Shown: positions 44,767-52,289, counted from the stretch's first letter. The stretch: DNA of 64,000 nucleotides from an uncultured Duncaniella sp. (GCA_910586665.1 CAJUIX010000016.1:1-64000), one strand, 5' to 3'. The notes: generated by a model from the letters alone, not told the origin. Numbers and translations are program-made.

Positions 44767-45331
44767 ATTCTGATTGCTTTAATGTTTTGATTACTTTACA
44801 GGGATTGCCGACAGCAACGGAAAAAGGAGGAATATCCTTTACGACAACGCTTCCGGCTCCAATCACACAGTTGTCGCCGATGGTCACCCCCGGCACGACA
44901 CATACGTTGGCCCCTATCCACACGTTGTTGCCGACAGTGATGGTGCGGGCATATTCCAGCCCTTTGTTTCTCTCGGACGCCTCCAGTGGATGCCCTGCCG
45001 TGTAAAACCCACAGTTGGGCGCGATAAACACATTGTCACCAAATGTCACGGCAGCTTCATCGAGAATCACGAGGTTATGATTCGAGTAGAAATTTCTGCC
45101 TATATGTATGTTGTACCCATAGTCGCATAGAAACGGCTGTTCAATCTGAAAATCACCTTCCACAGTTCCGATAATTGCTCTTACCAGTTCGTTCCTGTTT
45201 TCAATATCGGTGGGTTCCAAATGGTTGTATCGGTGGCATAATTGCTTGCAGCGAAGCCTCTCGGCAATCAATGCTGGGTCGTTGTTCGCATCATAAATCA
45301 GCCCGGAGAGCATTTTTTCTTTTTCCGTCAT
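44756..45331 (-). CDS. Sugar O-acetyltransferase (maltose acetyltransferase-like)
   Basis: A 191-aa LbH acetyltransferase of the Maa/NodL/LacA type. The Mac domain comes first (MTEKEKMLSGLIYDANNDPALIAERLRCKQL), followed by hexapeptide repeats with the catalytic histidine region FYTAGHPLEASER. It ends with VWIGANVCVVPGVTIGDNCVIGAGSVV and GNPCKVIK. The frame opens at 45394, but MTEKEKMLSG at 45331 is the family's normal start, and the promoter palindrome lies upstream of it. First gene of a three-gene unit. Confidence 0.9.
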   Translation of the reverse strand: MTEKEKMLSGLIYDANNDPALIAERLRCKQLCHRYNHLEPTDIENRNELVRAIIGTVEGDFQIEQPFLCDYGYNIHIGRNFYSNHNLVILDEAAVTFGDNVFIAPNCGFYTAGHPLEASERNKGLEYARTITVGNNVWIGANVCVVPGVTIGDNCVIGAGSVVVKDIPPFSVAVGNPCKVIKTLKQSEYEK

Positions 45332-45354
45332 GAGTATATAACCATATAAAATTA

Positions 45355-45372
45355 TTAACTTTGCAAAGTTAA
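45355..45372. promoter_or_regulatory. Palindromic bidirectional promoter
   Basis: TTAACTTTGCAAAGTTAA is a perfect 18-bp palindrome that contains the -7 box TAACTTTG on both strands (plus 45356-45363, minus 45364-45371). It lies 21 bp before the LuxR-type ATG and 23 bp before the acetyltransferase ATG. For the minus direction an ATTG (45392-45395 on plus) stands at the right 20-bp spacing. Confidence 0.65.
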
Positions 45373-45393
45373 ACATTTGCGGAATAGTGTACA

Positions 45394-46158
45394 ATGGCTA
45401 TAAATAACCATTTTTTTGATATGGGCAACCGGGTAAAGATTGACAATCTTCTTAGAAATCAATCAATGATATCAGCATCGATTGATTTACAGAAACTACT
45501 TTGCTATGCAGAAAGTGTGGCGGAGATAGAGAACGTCGTGACTGTTGTCAGCGACATAAGGAACAATAAGAGTAAAATCTATTCAGGAAGATTTGGTGCC
45601 GTCTTAGGTATTGATGCCTACTGCCAAGAGGATTCTATATGGGAGAAATCTATTCTTGACTTGATGTCCGACACAGAGCGGGAGGAAAAATTTCTCTCAG
45701 AATTGAGGTTCTTTAGTTTTTTGAGGCATATTCCCCGTAACAAACGGGCGAATTATTATCTTGCATCAAAACTGCGTATCAATACACTGTCAGGCAAGTC
45801 GATAGACATCCTCCACAGGATGTATTATATTTATTCGGAGGATTCGGACTCTGTGTGCTACGCCCTATGCCTGTATGGATGTCTGACATTCGATTTCGCA
45901 GGCAAAAGTATCATCATAAACACGCTTACCGGGACAACAGAGGTGCTTTCGTCAGAAAAAGACTCATCCATCCTCAGCAAAAGAGAGCGACAAATTCTGA
46001 AATTTATTGATTCCGGCAAGACAAGTGCGCAGATTGCGGATGCGCTGTCAATAAGCAAGAACACCGTGAGCCGCCATCGTCAGGACATTCTGGCTAAATT
46101 GCAAGTGAAGAACTCTATGGAAGCTTGCAAAATCGCCAAAACTTTAGGGATTCTTTGA
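45394..46158 (+). CDS. LuxR-type HTH regulator with PAS-like N-terminus
   Basis: A 254-aa regulator. An N-terminal mixed alpha/beta sensor part (about residues 1-185) resembles Bacteroidetes PAS-like LuxR regulators. The GerE/LuxR HTH is at about 192-250 (SILSKRERQILKFIDSGKTSAQIADALSISKNTVSRHRQDILAKLQVKNSMEACKIA). No receiver aspartate pattern is seen. It is divergent from the acetyltransferase operon across a shared palindromic promoter, so it may control that operon and itself. Confidence 0.85.
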   Translation: MAINNHFFDMGNRVKIDNLLRNQSMISASIDLQKLLCYAESVAEIENVVTVVSDIRNNKSKIYSGRFGAVLGIDAYCQEDSIWEKSILDLMSDTEREEKFLSELRFFSFLRHIPRNKRANYYLASKLRINTLSGKSIDILHRMYYIYSEDSDSVCYALCLYGCLTFDFAGKSIIINTLTGTTEVLSSEKDSSILSKRERQILKFIDSGKTSAQIADALSISKNTVSRHRQDILAKLQVKNSMEACKIAKTLGIL

Positions 46159-46498
46159 GTTTGGTTTGGCTCGGGCTTTATATATGACCGTATAAACCTA
46201 AACCAATATAGGGCCGGGCAAAAGAGACGGGCTATCTGCCGGTTTTTCTTTTCATCAGCAATAGTTTGAACATAGAATTTGAATACACTTATAATCGTGT
46301 TGTTTATATAGTTTGTGTTTTTTTGTTTAGTAATCATTAGCTATGTTTAGAAAAAATGACTATCTTTACGGTTATAAATGATTAATCTAAATTATATGAT
46401 TTTACTGATACCAACAAACCAATCGCACAAAATGATTCTTCGGAGTGTTATTATTGGAAATCTCTAAACGGATTGATTAGAAAATATAAACACAAGAT
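46159..46498. other. Intergenic stretch, 340 bp
   Basis: AT-rich. A weak GC-rich hairpin followed by TTTTTCTTTT near 46205-46260 may end the LuxR-type transcript. A -7-like TATCTTTA is at 46361-46368. I see no gene here. Confidence 0.4.
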
Positions 46499-46963
46499 AT
46501 GGACGATATAAGAAAAAGGATAAGGGAGGCTATGGACTGGCTGAAGAACAACCGGATATTTCCGTCCAACCGCGTCATAGCGGAAAAGATGGGTTACAAT
46601 CCAAGTGTGGTGTCACAGGTCATCACAGGCAAATCCAACGTCTCGGAACGGTTCGTCAGGAGTCTCTGCACGGCATACCCCTCGCTTAACTATGACTGGA
46701 TATGGGGAGGCCAGGGGCAGATGATGCTCGACACCCCTCGCAGGGAGAAGGAGGCTGCGGAACCGATGCCGCAGCTTGACCGCTTTTCATTCATTCTCGC
46801 AGACATGGCGGAGATAATAAAGAACATGACGGTGCTGACCGGCCCGCTTGCCGCGCGCGTCGAGAGCCTGGAAAAGAAAGTCGGGGAGCAGGCCTGTGAG
46901 ATTGAGAGGCTGCGCTCCGAGCTTGACGGCATAAAGAAAGCCGCCACCTCCCGGAAGAAGTGA
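46499..46963 (+). CDS. HTH protein, phage-repressor-like, with coiled-coil tail
   Basis: A 154-aa protein. The N-terminal HTH (MDWLKNNRIFPSNRVIAEKMGYNPSVVSQVITGKSNVSERFVRSLC, about residues 13-58) is of the XRE/CI-like kind, followed by YPSLNYDWIWGGQGQM. The C-terminal third is a coiled coil (LAARVESLEKKVGEQACEIERLRSELDGIKKA), probably for oligomerisation. It is convergent with the first integrase and may regulate that element. No protease-like autocleavage domain is present. Confidence 0.7.
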   Translation: MDDIRKRIREAMDWLKNNRIFPSNRVIAEKMGYNPSVVSQVITGKSNVSERFVRSLCTAYPSLNYDWIWGGQGQMMLDTPRREKEAAEPMPQLDRFSFILADMAEIIKNMTVLTGPLAARVESLEKKVGEQACEIERLRSELDGIKKAATSRKK

Positions 46964-46996
46964 CGGCGATTCTTTGATGTTTGCCCTTCGCAAAGG

Positions 46997-48127
46997 CTAT
47001 TTGAGAAGGTCGTAACCCTCATATACGCTTGTCTGGAGGACCTGGGCGTATTTCTCGGTCATGGATATGTCCGCATGGGAGAGCATCTTGCTCACAACCT
47101 GTATGCCTACACCTTTGCTCAACGCCCATGTCGCGAAGGTGTGGCGGCCGAAGTGCATTGTCAGGTTGATGTGTATTTTCGCCATGTGAGCGATGAGCTT
47201 CAACTGTTCGTTGCACTTCTGGTTGGAGAGCAGATTGAGGTTGAAGTTGTATTTGCGGAGAATCGCAAGAGCCTTCGGAAGCAGTACGATTGTGTATTGG
47301 TTCCCTGTCTTGGTGCGCCTGTCGCGGATGCAGTAGTCGTCCCCTTTCTGGAACACATCTTCTTTCTTGATCTTGATAAGGTCGGAGTAGGCAAGACCGG
47401 TGTAGCAGGAGAAGATGAACATATCACGGGTTTTCTCCATCATACCGAACAGCTCCAGTTCCTCTATACGGTCTCGCTCCTCTTCGGAAAGGAATCTGAT
47501 GCCTTCCGATTTTCCTCTCGGAATCTTGACATTCGCATAGGGGTTGGTGTCGATCAGCTGAAGTTCGAGTGCTTCCTGCATGTACGGGCGCAATCGCTTA
47601 TGGTAGCCGTGGACGGAAGCCTGGCAGTTCACCTTGTCAAGCGACCGTATATAGTCGTCCCACAGCTTTATGTTGCGCGAGGTGACATCAGTGAATGTCT
47701 TGATCTTCCCGAACTCGCGCAACGATTTCAGCACAGTCATGTGGTGCTTTCTTGTAGATTCCTTGATAAGACGCTTGGCTATCCTGTCCTCCAGCCAGTC
47801 GAGGAAGTCTGTCCTGCCGCCTATAACCTTGGCCTTGCGTGTGGCTTTCAATACGGAGAGATTGATTTCCGAATTGCTCTCCGCCATGTGGTTGAACTTG
47901 TCCTGCATCGTTTTGAGAAGGCTGCGGATCTTGGCGTTAAGCTCCGCAGCCTCCGGGTGGTTGACGACCTCGCTTCCCTTCCATTGCTGTTTCAGCACCG
48001 ACACGCCTGTGGAGAGGCGTATGCGCTCCCTTTTCCATGTCACCTCGATCTCGACCGAGCCCTTGGTAGTTGCCGATGCCGTCTTGCGGCGGTCAAAGAC
48101 GAGCTTTATCTGTGGTATTCCTGCCAT
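46997..48127 (-). CDS. Tyrosine recombinase / integrase A
   Basis: A 376-aa integrase from the ATG at 48127 (MAGIPQIKLVFDRRKTAS); an ATG at 48157 is also possible. The order is an arm-binding domain, a SAM-like core-binding domain (about residues 100-200) and a catalytic domain. The second catalytic box HFGRHTFATWALSKG, the HADI region and the tyrosine in MTEKYAQVL are clear. The first arginine position reads GLAYSDL, as in many Bacteroides integrases of the CTnDOT type that lack that Arg. A promoter and many GGTACA repeats lie upstream. I could not find the partner end of its element; it may be a remnant. Confidence 0.88.
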   Translation of the reverse strand: MAGIPQIKLVFDRRKTASATTKGSVEIEVTWKRERIRLSTGVSVLKQQWKGSEVVNHPEAAELNAKIRSLLKTMQDKFNHMAESNSEINLSVLKATRKAKVIGGRTDFLDWLEDRIAKRLIKESTRKHHMTVLKSLREFGKIKTFTDVTSRNIKLWDDYIRSLDKVNCQASVHGYHKRLRPYMQEALELQLIDTNPYANVKIPRGKSEGIRFLSEEERDRIEELELFGMMEKTRDMFIFSCYTGLAYSDLIKIKKEDVFQKGDDYCIRDRRTKTGNQYTIVLLPKALAILRKYNFNLNLLSNQKCNEQLKLIAHMAKIHINLTMHFGRHTFATWALSKGVGIQVVSKMLSHADISMTEKYAQVLQTSVYEGYDLLK

Positions 48128-48157
48128 AATTGCTTGATTCTTTGAGATATTGAACAT

Positions 48158-48560
48158 TACGGGTTATTTATTTGGTAAATTTCAGAAAGGTGTACCACAA
48201 AGGCGAAAAATGTACCGGACCCGATTTTTCAACACCCTCCGGATGGGTCTTGTTTTATCATCGGACGATTTAGCAGCATTTAGCACAAAAATCTTTATAT
48301 CAGCGTCTTGGACGGTATTTCTCGGCCGATTCCGTCCGGTCGGGCGTGGTACTTGATCTTGTCCGCTGCGGGGTCAGTAATCTGGTACATTTACGGTACA
48401 CTCGCGTGGTACATTTCTGAAATCCGTACCAAAGTTAATATGCTAAATCGAAACTAACAAATGCTATAAAGGGCTACTGTCTAAAAGAGCGAAGAGTGCT
48501 AAATCTTTCTATCACAGAAAGTTATAAAATTGCTAAACGCTGGCGTTCTGACACTTACGG
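48158..48560. repeat. Attachment-like region of integrase A with two repeat families
   Basis: GGTACA or its complement TGTACC occurs at 48191-48196, 48211-48216, 48384-48389, 48395-48400 and 48408-48413, with a near copy at 48425-48430. TGCTAAA or its complement occurs at 48268-48275, 48278-48285, 48441-48448, 48497-48504 and 48531-48537. Arrays like this are typical of integrase and excisionase arm sites. No gene is seen here. Confidence 0.6.
48430..48461 (-). promoter_or_regulatory. Promoter of integrase A
   Basis: On the minus strand TTTG (48458-48461), a 20-bp spacer and TAACTTTG (48430-48437). A TGCTAAAT repeat (48441-48448) lies within the spacer and GGTACA-type repeats flank the start region. 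The leader to the ATG is about 270-300 nt. Confidence 0.6.
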
Positions 48561-48570
48561 ACACGAAAAA

Positions 48571-48601
48571 GGGCCACGATTCGGGGTGTGAATCGTGACC
48601 C
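48571..48601 (-). terminator. Displaced native terminator of the tRNA(CAT) gene
   Basis: GGGCCACGATTC (48571-48582) pairs with GAATCGTGACCC (48590-48601), one mismatch. On the minus strand it is followed by TTTTTCGTGT. It stands 4 bp from the left 15-bp repeat, where the tRNA 3' end would be in the uninterrupted chromosome. Confidence 0.7.
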
Positions 48602-48604
48602 ATT

Positions 48605-48619
48605 GGTGGTCCCACTTGG
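48605..48619. repeat. Left attachment repeat
   Basis: GGTGGTCCCACTTGG, identical to 59546-59560. It copies the last bases of the tRNA(CAT) gene (minus strand) plus two bases after it. Confidence 0.85.
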
Positions 48620-48771
48620 AGTTGTAATTATGAATCTCGTTGAATCTGCTTGAATGTCAGCTCCCATTGACATCGTTGTCGTACCCATTGATAACCAGCG
48701 CGTTGTAAATATGTGATGAGGCTCATTGTTGCACCTCGCATGTCAACGCGGTGCAAGCAGGAGCAAAGGAT

Positions 48772-48809
48772 GTGGACAAAACGTGGACAGGAATTTTGGC
48801 GCGTGGACA
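48772..48809 (+). repeat. Three GTGGACA repeats (arm-type sites, left end)
   Basis: GTGGACA at 48772-48778, 48783-48789 and 48803-48809. The same heptamer occurs at the right end at 59470-59476, inverted at 59442-59448, with a GCGGACA variant at 59481-59487. Confidence 0.7.
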
Positions 48810-48825
48810 AATTTTCGTAATTTTG
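48795..48825 (+). promoter_or_regulatory. Promoter of integrase B
   Basis: TTTG (48795-48798), 19-bp spacer, TAATTTTG (48818-48825). The GTGGACA repeat at 48803-48809 is inside the spacer. Confidence 0.7.
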
Positions 48826-48851
48826 TACCTATAATCAAAACCTCTCTCAAT

Positions 48852-50201
48852 ATGGCTACTATAACAAGGTCTCTTTCCTCTAAGGTAAACGGCAATGGCG
48901 AGTCCGAAATCATGCTCCGGCTATCGGTGTCGCGTGATTTACGCCTCAGGCTCAAAAGCGGCATATTCGTTGATCCGTCTCGATTTCGTGACGGGAAATT
49001 TATAATGCCGCGAGCCGACCGCAAGACGCTTGCAAATTTACAAACAATCAGCGATAATCTTGTCTCACTTGAGAGCAGATTGGTATCTCTATGCGTAAAT
49101 ACTCCCCAGAATCTTCTTTCAAAGGAATTCTTTGAGGATGCGATAATGCGCCACAATCATCCGGAACTGTTTGAGACGACACCGATAAGCAGGAGTTTCT
49201 TCGATACCTTCAACGAATATCTTGTGACAACACAAGACGGCACGAAGCTGTCGAGCCATTACCGCGTATTGGCGAGATTGCTGGAGAGATATGAGAAATA
49301 CAAACGGAAATCGACGCGACAGAATTTCTCTCTAAAACTTGAAGAGTTTACGGGTGAAGTAGTCGATGCCTTCAAGCAGTTCGTAATTGACGAACCGAAG
49401 ATATACGAAAGATACCCTTTCATATATAAGGATGTGTCCGAGGTTGTCAAGACCAAACGCAAGCCCCGCAAACCTGAGCAGCGTGGACATAACGCTGTGA
49501 TTGCGATAATGAAAAGACTGAGGGCGTTCTTCAACTGGTGTGTGAAACGCGGCTACATTACCCGCACTCCTTTCGCATCCTGCACAAGCATAGGGGCAGA
49601 AAAATATGGCACTCCATATTATATAAGCATCGAGGAGCGAGATAAAATTGCCGACTTCGATTTTTCGGATAAAGCGGCATTGTCCGTTCAGCGTGATATT
49701 TTTATATTTCAATGTCTTATAGGCTGTCGCGTATCTGACCTAATAGAGATGACCCCGGATAGCATCATCGACGGAGCCGTGGAATATATGCCCAACAAGA
49801 CAAAGGGAGAACGACCGGAGGTCATTCGCGTTCCATTGAATAAGCGGGCATCGGCACTGGTTGAGAAATATAAAGGTGTCGACAAGAAAGGTCGGTTGTT
49901 CCCCTTTATCAGTACGCAGAAATACAACGATGCAATCAAAAGTATTTTTACGGCCTGTGGAATAACACGAGTCGTTACCGTCCTCAACCCAAAAACCGGA
50001 GAAGAAGAACGCCGCCCCATAAACGAGATAGCCAGCAGCCACATGGCGCGTCGTACCTTTGTCGGCAATCTCTATAAGAAGGTAAAAGACCCCAGCCTTG
50101 TCGGTGCATTGTCCGGGCATAAGGAGGGTAGCAAAGCATTCGCTCGCTACCGTGAGATTGACGAGGACATCAAAAAAGAGCTTGTCGGACTGCTCGACTG
50201 A
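48852..50201 (+). CDS. Tyrosine recombinase / integrase B
   Basis: A 449-aa integrase from the ATG at 48852 (MATITRSLSSKVNGNGES); the frame to 48726 is rejected because the promoter at 48795-48825 lies inside it. An N-terminal arm-binding domain, a core-binding domain and a catalytic domain are seen. The catalytic set is GCRVSDLIEM (first Arg), SHMARRTFVGNLY (His, Arg), LSGHKEG and the tyrosine in FARYREID. It lies at the end of the element opposite the tRNA and should recombine the 15-bp sites described here. Confidence 0.93.
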   Translation: MATITRSLSSKVNGNGESEIMLRLSVSRDLRLRLKSGIFVDPSRFRDGKFIMPRADRKTLANLQTISDNLVSLESRLVSLCVNTPQNLLSKEFFEDAIMRHNHPELFETTPISRSFFDTFNEYLVTTQDGTKLSSHYRVLARLLERYEKYKRKSTRQNFSLKLEEFTGEVVDAFKQFVIDEPKIYERYPFIYKDVSEVVKTKRKPRKPEQRGHNAVIAIMKRLRAFFNWCVKRGYITRTPFASCTSIGAEKYGTPYYISIEERDKIADFDFSDKAALSVQRDIFIFQCLIGCRVSDLIEMTPDSIIDGAVEYMPNKTKGERPEVIRVPLNKRASALVEKYKGVDKKGRLFPFISTQKYNDAIKSIFTACGITRVVTVLNPKTGEEERRPINEIASSHMARRTFVGNLYKKVKDPSLVGALSGHKEGSKAFARYREIDEDIKKELVGLLD

Positions 50202-50245
50202 TAATTTTGCCGTCTTATTAAGCTGATTATGTGAGAAATTTGTTG

Positions 50246-50253
50246 TATCTTTG
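50246..50253 (+). promoter_or_regulatory. Probable -7 box of the GNAT module
   Basis: TATCTTTG, 29 bp before the ATG of the 59-aa gene. No good -33 box. Confidence 0.4.
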
Positions 50254-50282
50254 TAATCGAATTAGAAAAGAAGATAAAAAAT

Positions 50283-50462
50283 ATGGCAATGACAATTAAA
50301 ACATCCCCCGAACTTTGGGGCGAAGATGCAAGAATCTTCACCGAGGAAGCGGAGCGCAATGGCAAATTGCCTACGCCAAAACTCTCGGAATCACAGCGTA
50401 AGGTGCTTTCCACCATGTTGGAAAGTGCCAAGAATATTAAATTCCCTCCCCGCAAAGGCTGA
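50283..50462 (+). CDS. Small 59-aa protein, possible antitoxin partner of the GNAT protein
   Basis: The frame ATG 50283 to TGA 50462 encodes MAMTIKTSPELWGEDARIF and ends in KNIKFPPRKG. It is charged and mostly helical (SESQRKVLSTMLESAKNIK). Its stop is 2 bases from the GNAT start, which means tight coupling. It does not look like the ribbon-helix-helix (DUF1778) antitoxins that usually accompany GNAT toxins. I recognise no family; an antitoxin role is inferred only from position. Confidence 0.6.
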   Translation: MAMTIKTSPELWGEDARIFTEEAERNGKLPTPKLSESQRKVLSTMLESAKNIKFPPRKG

Positions 50463-50464
50463 CA

Positions 50465-51070
50465 ATGGCAGAATATAGTTTCGTAGAAAACACCTTTATG
50501 GTGCCTTATACTAAGGAGGTCGCAGATTACTGTGCCCCCTTTTCTTGTGGAGATGAAGATCTTGACGATTTTTTCAGCCATGATGTGTTTCTGTATGAGG
50601 AAGAATTGCTCGGCAAAACGTTTTGCTGGATAAACAGAGAGAATCAGCGTGAAATTGTGGCGATTGCAACTCTTTCCTACGACGGCATAAAGACATATAC
50701 GCTTGACAATCCGTCTCGGAATGCTCTCCAACGAAAGATACCACAACAAAAGCGACACCGTAGTTATCCGGCTGTATTGATTGGTCGTCTTGGTGTGAAC
50801 AAGGTATTTCAGGGACGCGGATTGAATACAGGCACTCAGCTTATGGATGTCCTCAAATATTGGTTTGTAGATGAGAACAACAAGGCTGCGTGCCGTTATA
50901 TTCTTGTCGATGCTTACAACACCGAATCTACTCTGCATTATTATTTGAAAAACGGATTTAAGCCACTCTATAAGACGGAGCAAAGCGAAAAAGACGCTTT
51001 CGGAATATCAGAGGACGATACTCTGAGAAGTCGTGTCATGTTCTTCGACTTGAAACTGATTACAGCGTAG
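50465..51070 (+). CDS. GNAT-family N-acetyltransferase, toxin-like
   Basis: A 201-aa acetyltransferase. It opens with CAPFSCGDEDLDDFFSHDVFLYEEELLGKT, like the FDCG-x-DLD start of TacT/AtaT-type toxins. The acetyl-CoA loop is YPAVLIGRLGVNKVFQGRGLNTG (residues 101-123), and a tyrosine pair YY at 159-160 sits before LKNGFKP, where the catalytic Tyr of these toxins lies. The last position of the Q-x-x-G-x-G/A motif is N. It may act on aminoacyl-tRNA if it is a true toxin; a stand-alone acetyltransferase is also possible. Confidence 0.82.
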   Translation: MAEYSFVENTFMVPYTKEVADYCAPFSCGDEDLDDFFSHDVFLYEEELLGKTFCWINRENQREIVAIATLSYDGIKTYTLDNPSRNALQRKIPQQKRHRSYPAVLIGRLGVNKVFQGRGLNTGTQLMDVLKYWFVDENNKAACRYILVDAYNTESTLHYYLKNGFKPLYKTEQSEKDAFGISEDDTLRSRVMFFDLKLITA

Positions 51071-51073
51071 CCC

Positions 51074-51107
51074 TTGCTTTTTCTGCATTATCCGCATTTT
51101 ATCCACA
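51074..51107 (+). repeat. 27-bp imperfect repeat copy 1 with a DnaA-box match
   Basis: 51074-51100 matches 56163-56189 at 23 of 27 positions (TTGC.TTTTCTGC...CCGCATTTT pattern). TTATCCACA at 51099-51107 equals the DnaA-box consensus. The rest of 51071-51218 shows no gene. Confidence 0.45.
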
Positions 51108-51218
51108 AATAATAGGGATGTAGAATATCTGTAATACGACCAAAAATATTCTTGTAAAACTCAATTCCCCAATGTTACTCAACAATGCATATTAAGTCAG
51201 ATTATATATAAAACAGTA

Positions 51219-51674
51219 ATGGCAAAAAGAAGAATTAGATATGGTAATGATCCAATATTGAGACGCAGATGCGAAGAAGTCAAAGTGGTTGATGACAAGA
51301 TTCGCAACTTACTTGCAGAGATGCTTAAAACCCTTCATAAGACTGATAACGGCGCGGCGATAGCGGCGAATCAGGTTGGCATCTTAAAAAGACTGATCGT
51401 GATTGATTACCTTGGTTACTGTCTAAAACTCGTAAATCCTCGGATTTTAGAAAGTATTGGTTTTCAAGAATGCATTGAAGGATGTCTTAGCTTTCCGAAT
51501 CGTTTTGTTAAAACTATCAGACCTTATGAGGTTACTATATCGGCATTGAATGAATTCGGTGAAGAAATTGTTATAACAGGCAAAGGTGAAATGGCAAAAT
51601 GTTTCTGTCATGAACTGGAGCATCTGGATGGAAAGATTTTTTTAGACAAGGCTATTGCAGAAATCGACATATAG
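51219..51674 (+). CDS. def: Peptide deformylase
   Basis: Removes the formyl group from the N-terminal methionine of new proteins. The 151-aa protein keeps all three family motifs: GAAIAANQ (45-52), EGCLS with the metal-binding Cys at 89 (87-91), and HELEH (131-135), so it should be active. The short length and the CFCHELEHLDG form resemble Firmicutes-type deformylases more than the usual Bacteroidetes one. It lies within the mobile element and is AT-rich, which suggests transfer. A chromosomal def is expected elsewhere in the genome. A spare deformylase could give tolerance to deformylase inhibitors; this is inference. Confidence 0.88.
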   Translation: MAKRRIRYGNDPILRRRCEEVKVVDDKIRNLLAEMLKTLHKTDNGAAIAANQVGILKRLIVIDYLGYCLKLVNPRILESIGFQECIEGCLSFPNRFVKTIRPYEVTISALNEFGEEIVITGKGEMAKCFCHELEHLDGKIFLDKAIAEIDI

Positions 51675-51708
51675 GAATATTAACCTGAAAATACATTTAG
51701 AGTTGTGT

Positions 51709-52191
51709 ATGAGCAAAGTTATTATGATGTGCGGTATCTGTGGGGCCGGAAAGACAACTTATGCAAAGGTGAAAGAACAAGAGGGATATATCAGGCTTTC
51801 TATTGATGAAGAAATGTGGAAAGTTTATGGCAAAAAAGGTATTGATTATCCGGAAGAACAATACGAGGAACTATCCGGACATGTGGAGAGGGCACTTCGA
51901 GAAAGACTGTTATCACTTATTAAACAAGGAAAAGATGTTGTGATTGATTTTAGTTTTTGGAATAGAGAAAATCGGAATATTTATAAAGAGTTGATTCAAA
52001 ATGCAGGTGCTGAAACAGAGCTTATTTATATGAAAGCCGAAAAGGAGACTTTACAAAAAAGGCTGCATAAAAGAAATCAAGTCTTGAATGCCAATTCACC
52101 GTTTGTTATAACAGATGAAATACTCGAACATCATTATAATGCTTTCCAAGAACCGTGCGGCGAAGGAGAGAATGTTATTTTACAGAAATAG
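51709..52191 (+). CDS. P-loop kinase / ATP-binding protein of the AAA_33 type
   Basis: A 160-aa cytosolic protein with Walker A GICGAGKTT (residues 9-17), an acidic strand end DVVIDFSFWNRENR (Walker-B-like region) and an arginine-rich lid (LQKRLHKRNQVLNANS). It looks like small-molecule or tRNA/nucleotide kinases and zeta-toxin-like P-loop kinases. The substrate is unknown. The ATG at 51709 is chosen; the longer frame overlaps the deformylase end. It follows the deformylase by 34 bp and shares its AT-rich composition, so both were probably gained together. Confidence 0.78.
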   Translation: MSKVIMMCGICGAGKTTYAKVKEQEGYIRLSIDEEMWKVYGKKGIDYPEEQYEELSGHVERALRERLLSLIKQGKDVVIDFSFWNRENRNIYKELIQNAGAETELIYMKAEKETLQKRLHKRNQVLNANSPFVITDEILEHHYNAFQEPCGEGENVILQK

Positions 52192-52239
52192 GATACGATG
52201 CCATGTTCAATACTACGCCATATAAATTGATATTATAAA

Positions 52240-52270
52240 AACCGCCCGGCTTCCAATAGTCGGGCGGTTG
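52240..52270 (+). terminator. Terminator between convergent genes
   Basis: AACCGCCCG (52240-52248) pairs perfectly with CGGGCGGTT (52261-52269). It lies after the P-loop kinase and before the end of the mobilization operon. Confidence 0.65.
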
Positions 52271-52289
52271 TGCTGTTAATCTATATTCG

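Noticed and set aside
47075..48145. 356-codon plus-strand frame opposite integrase A
   Set aside because: Mirror of a clear tyrosine recombinase; no independent start signal or domain.
48158..48560. CRISPR array
   Set aside because: Repeats are only 6-8 bp, in both orientations and irregularly spaced, with no spacers of constant size and no cas genes.
46499..48604. Tandem second element using the same 15-bp tRNA repeat
   Set aside because: No third copy of GGTGGTCCCACTTGG was seen to the left of integrase A, so a tandem array is not supported.
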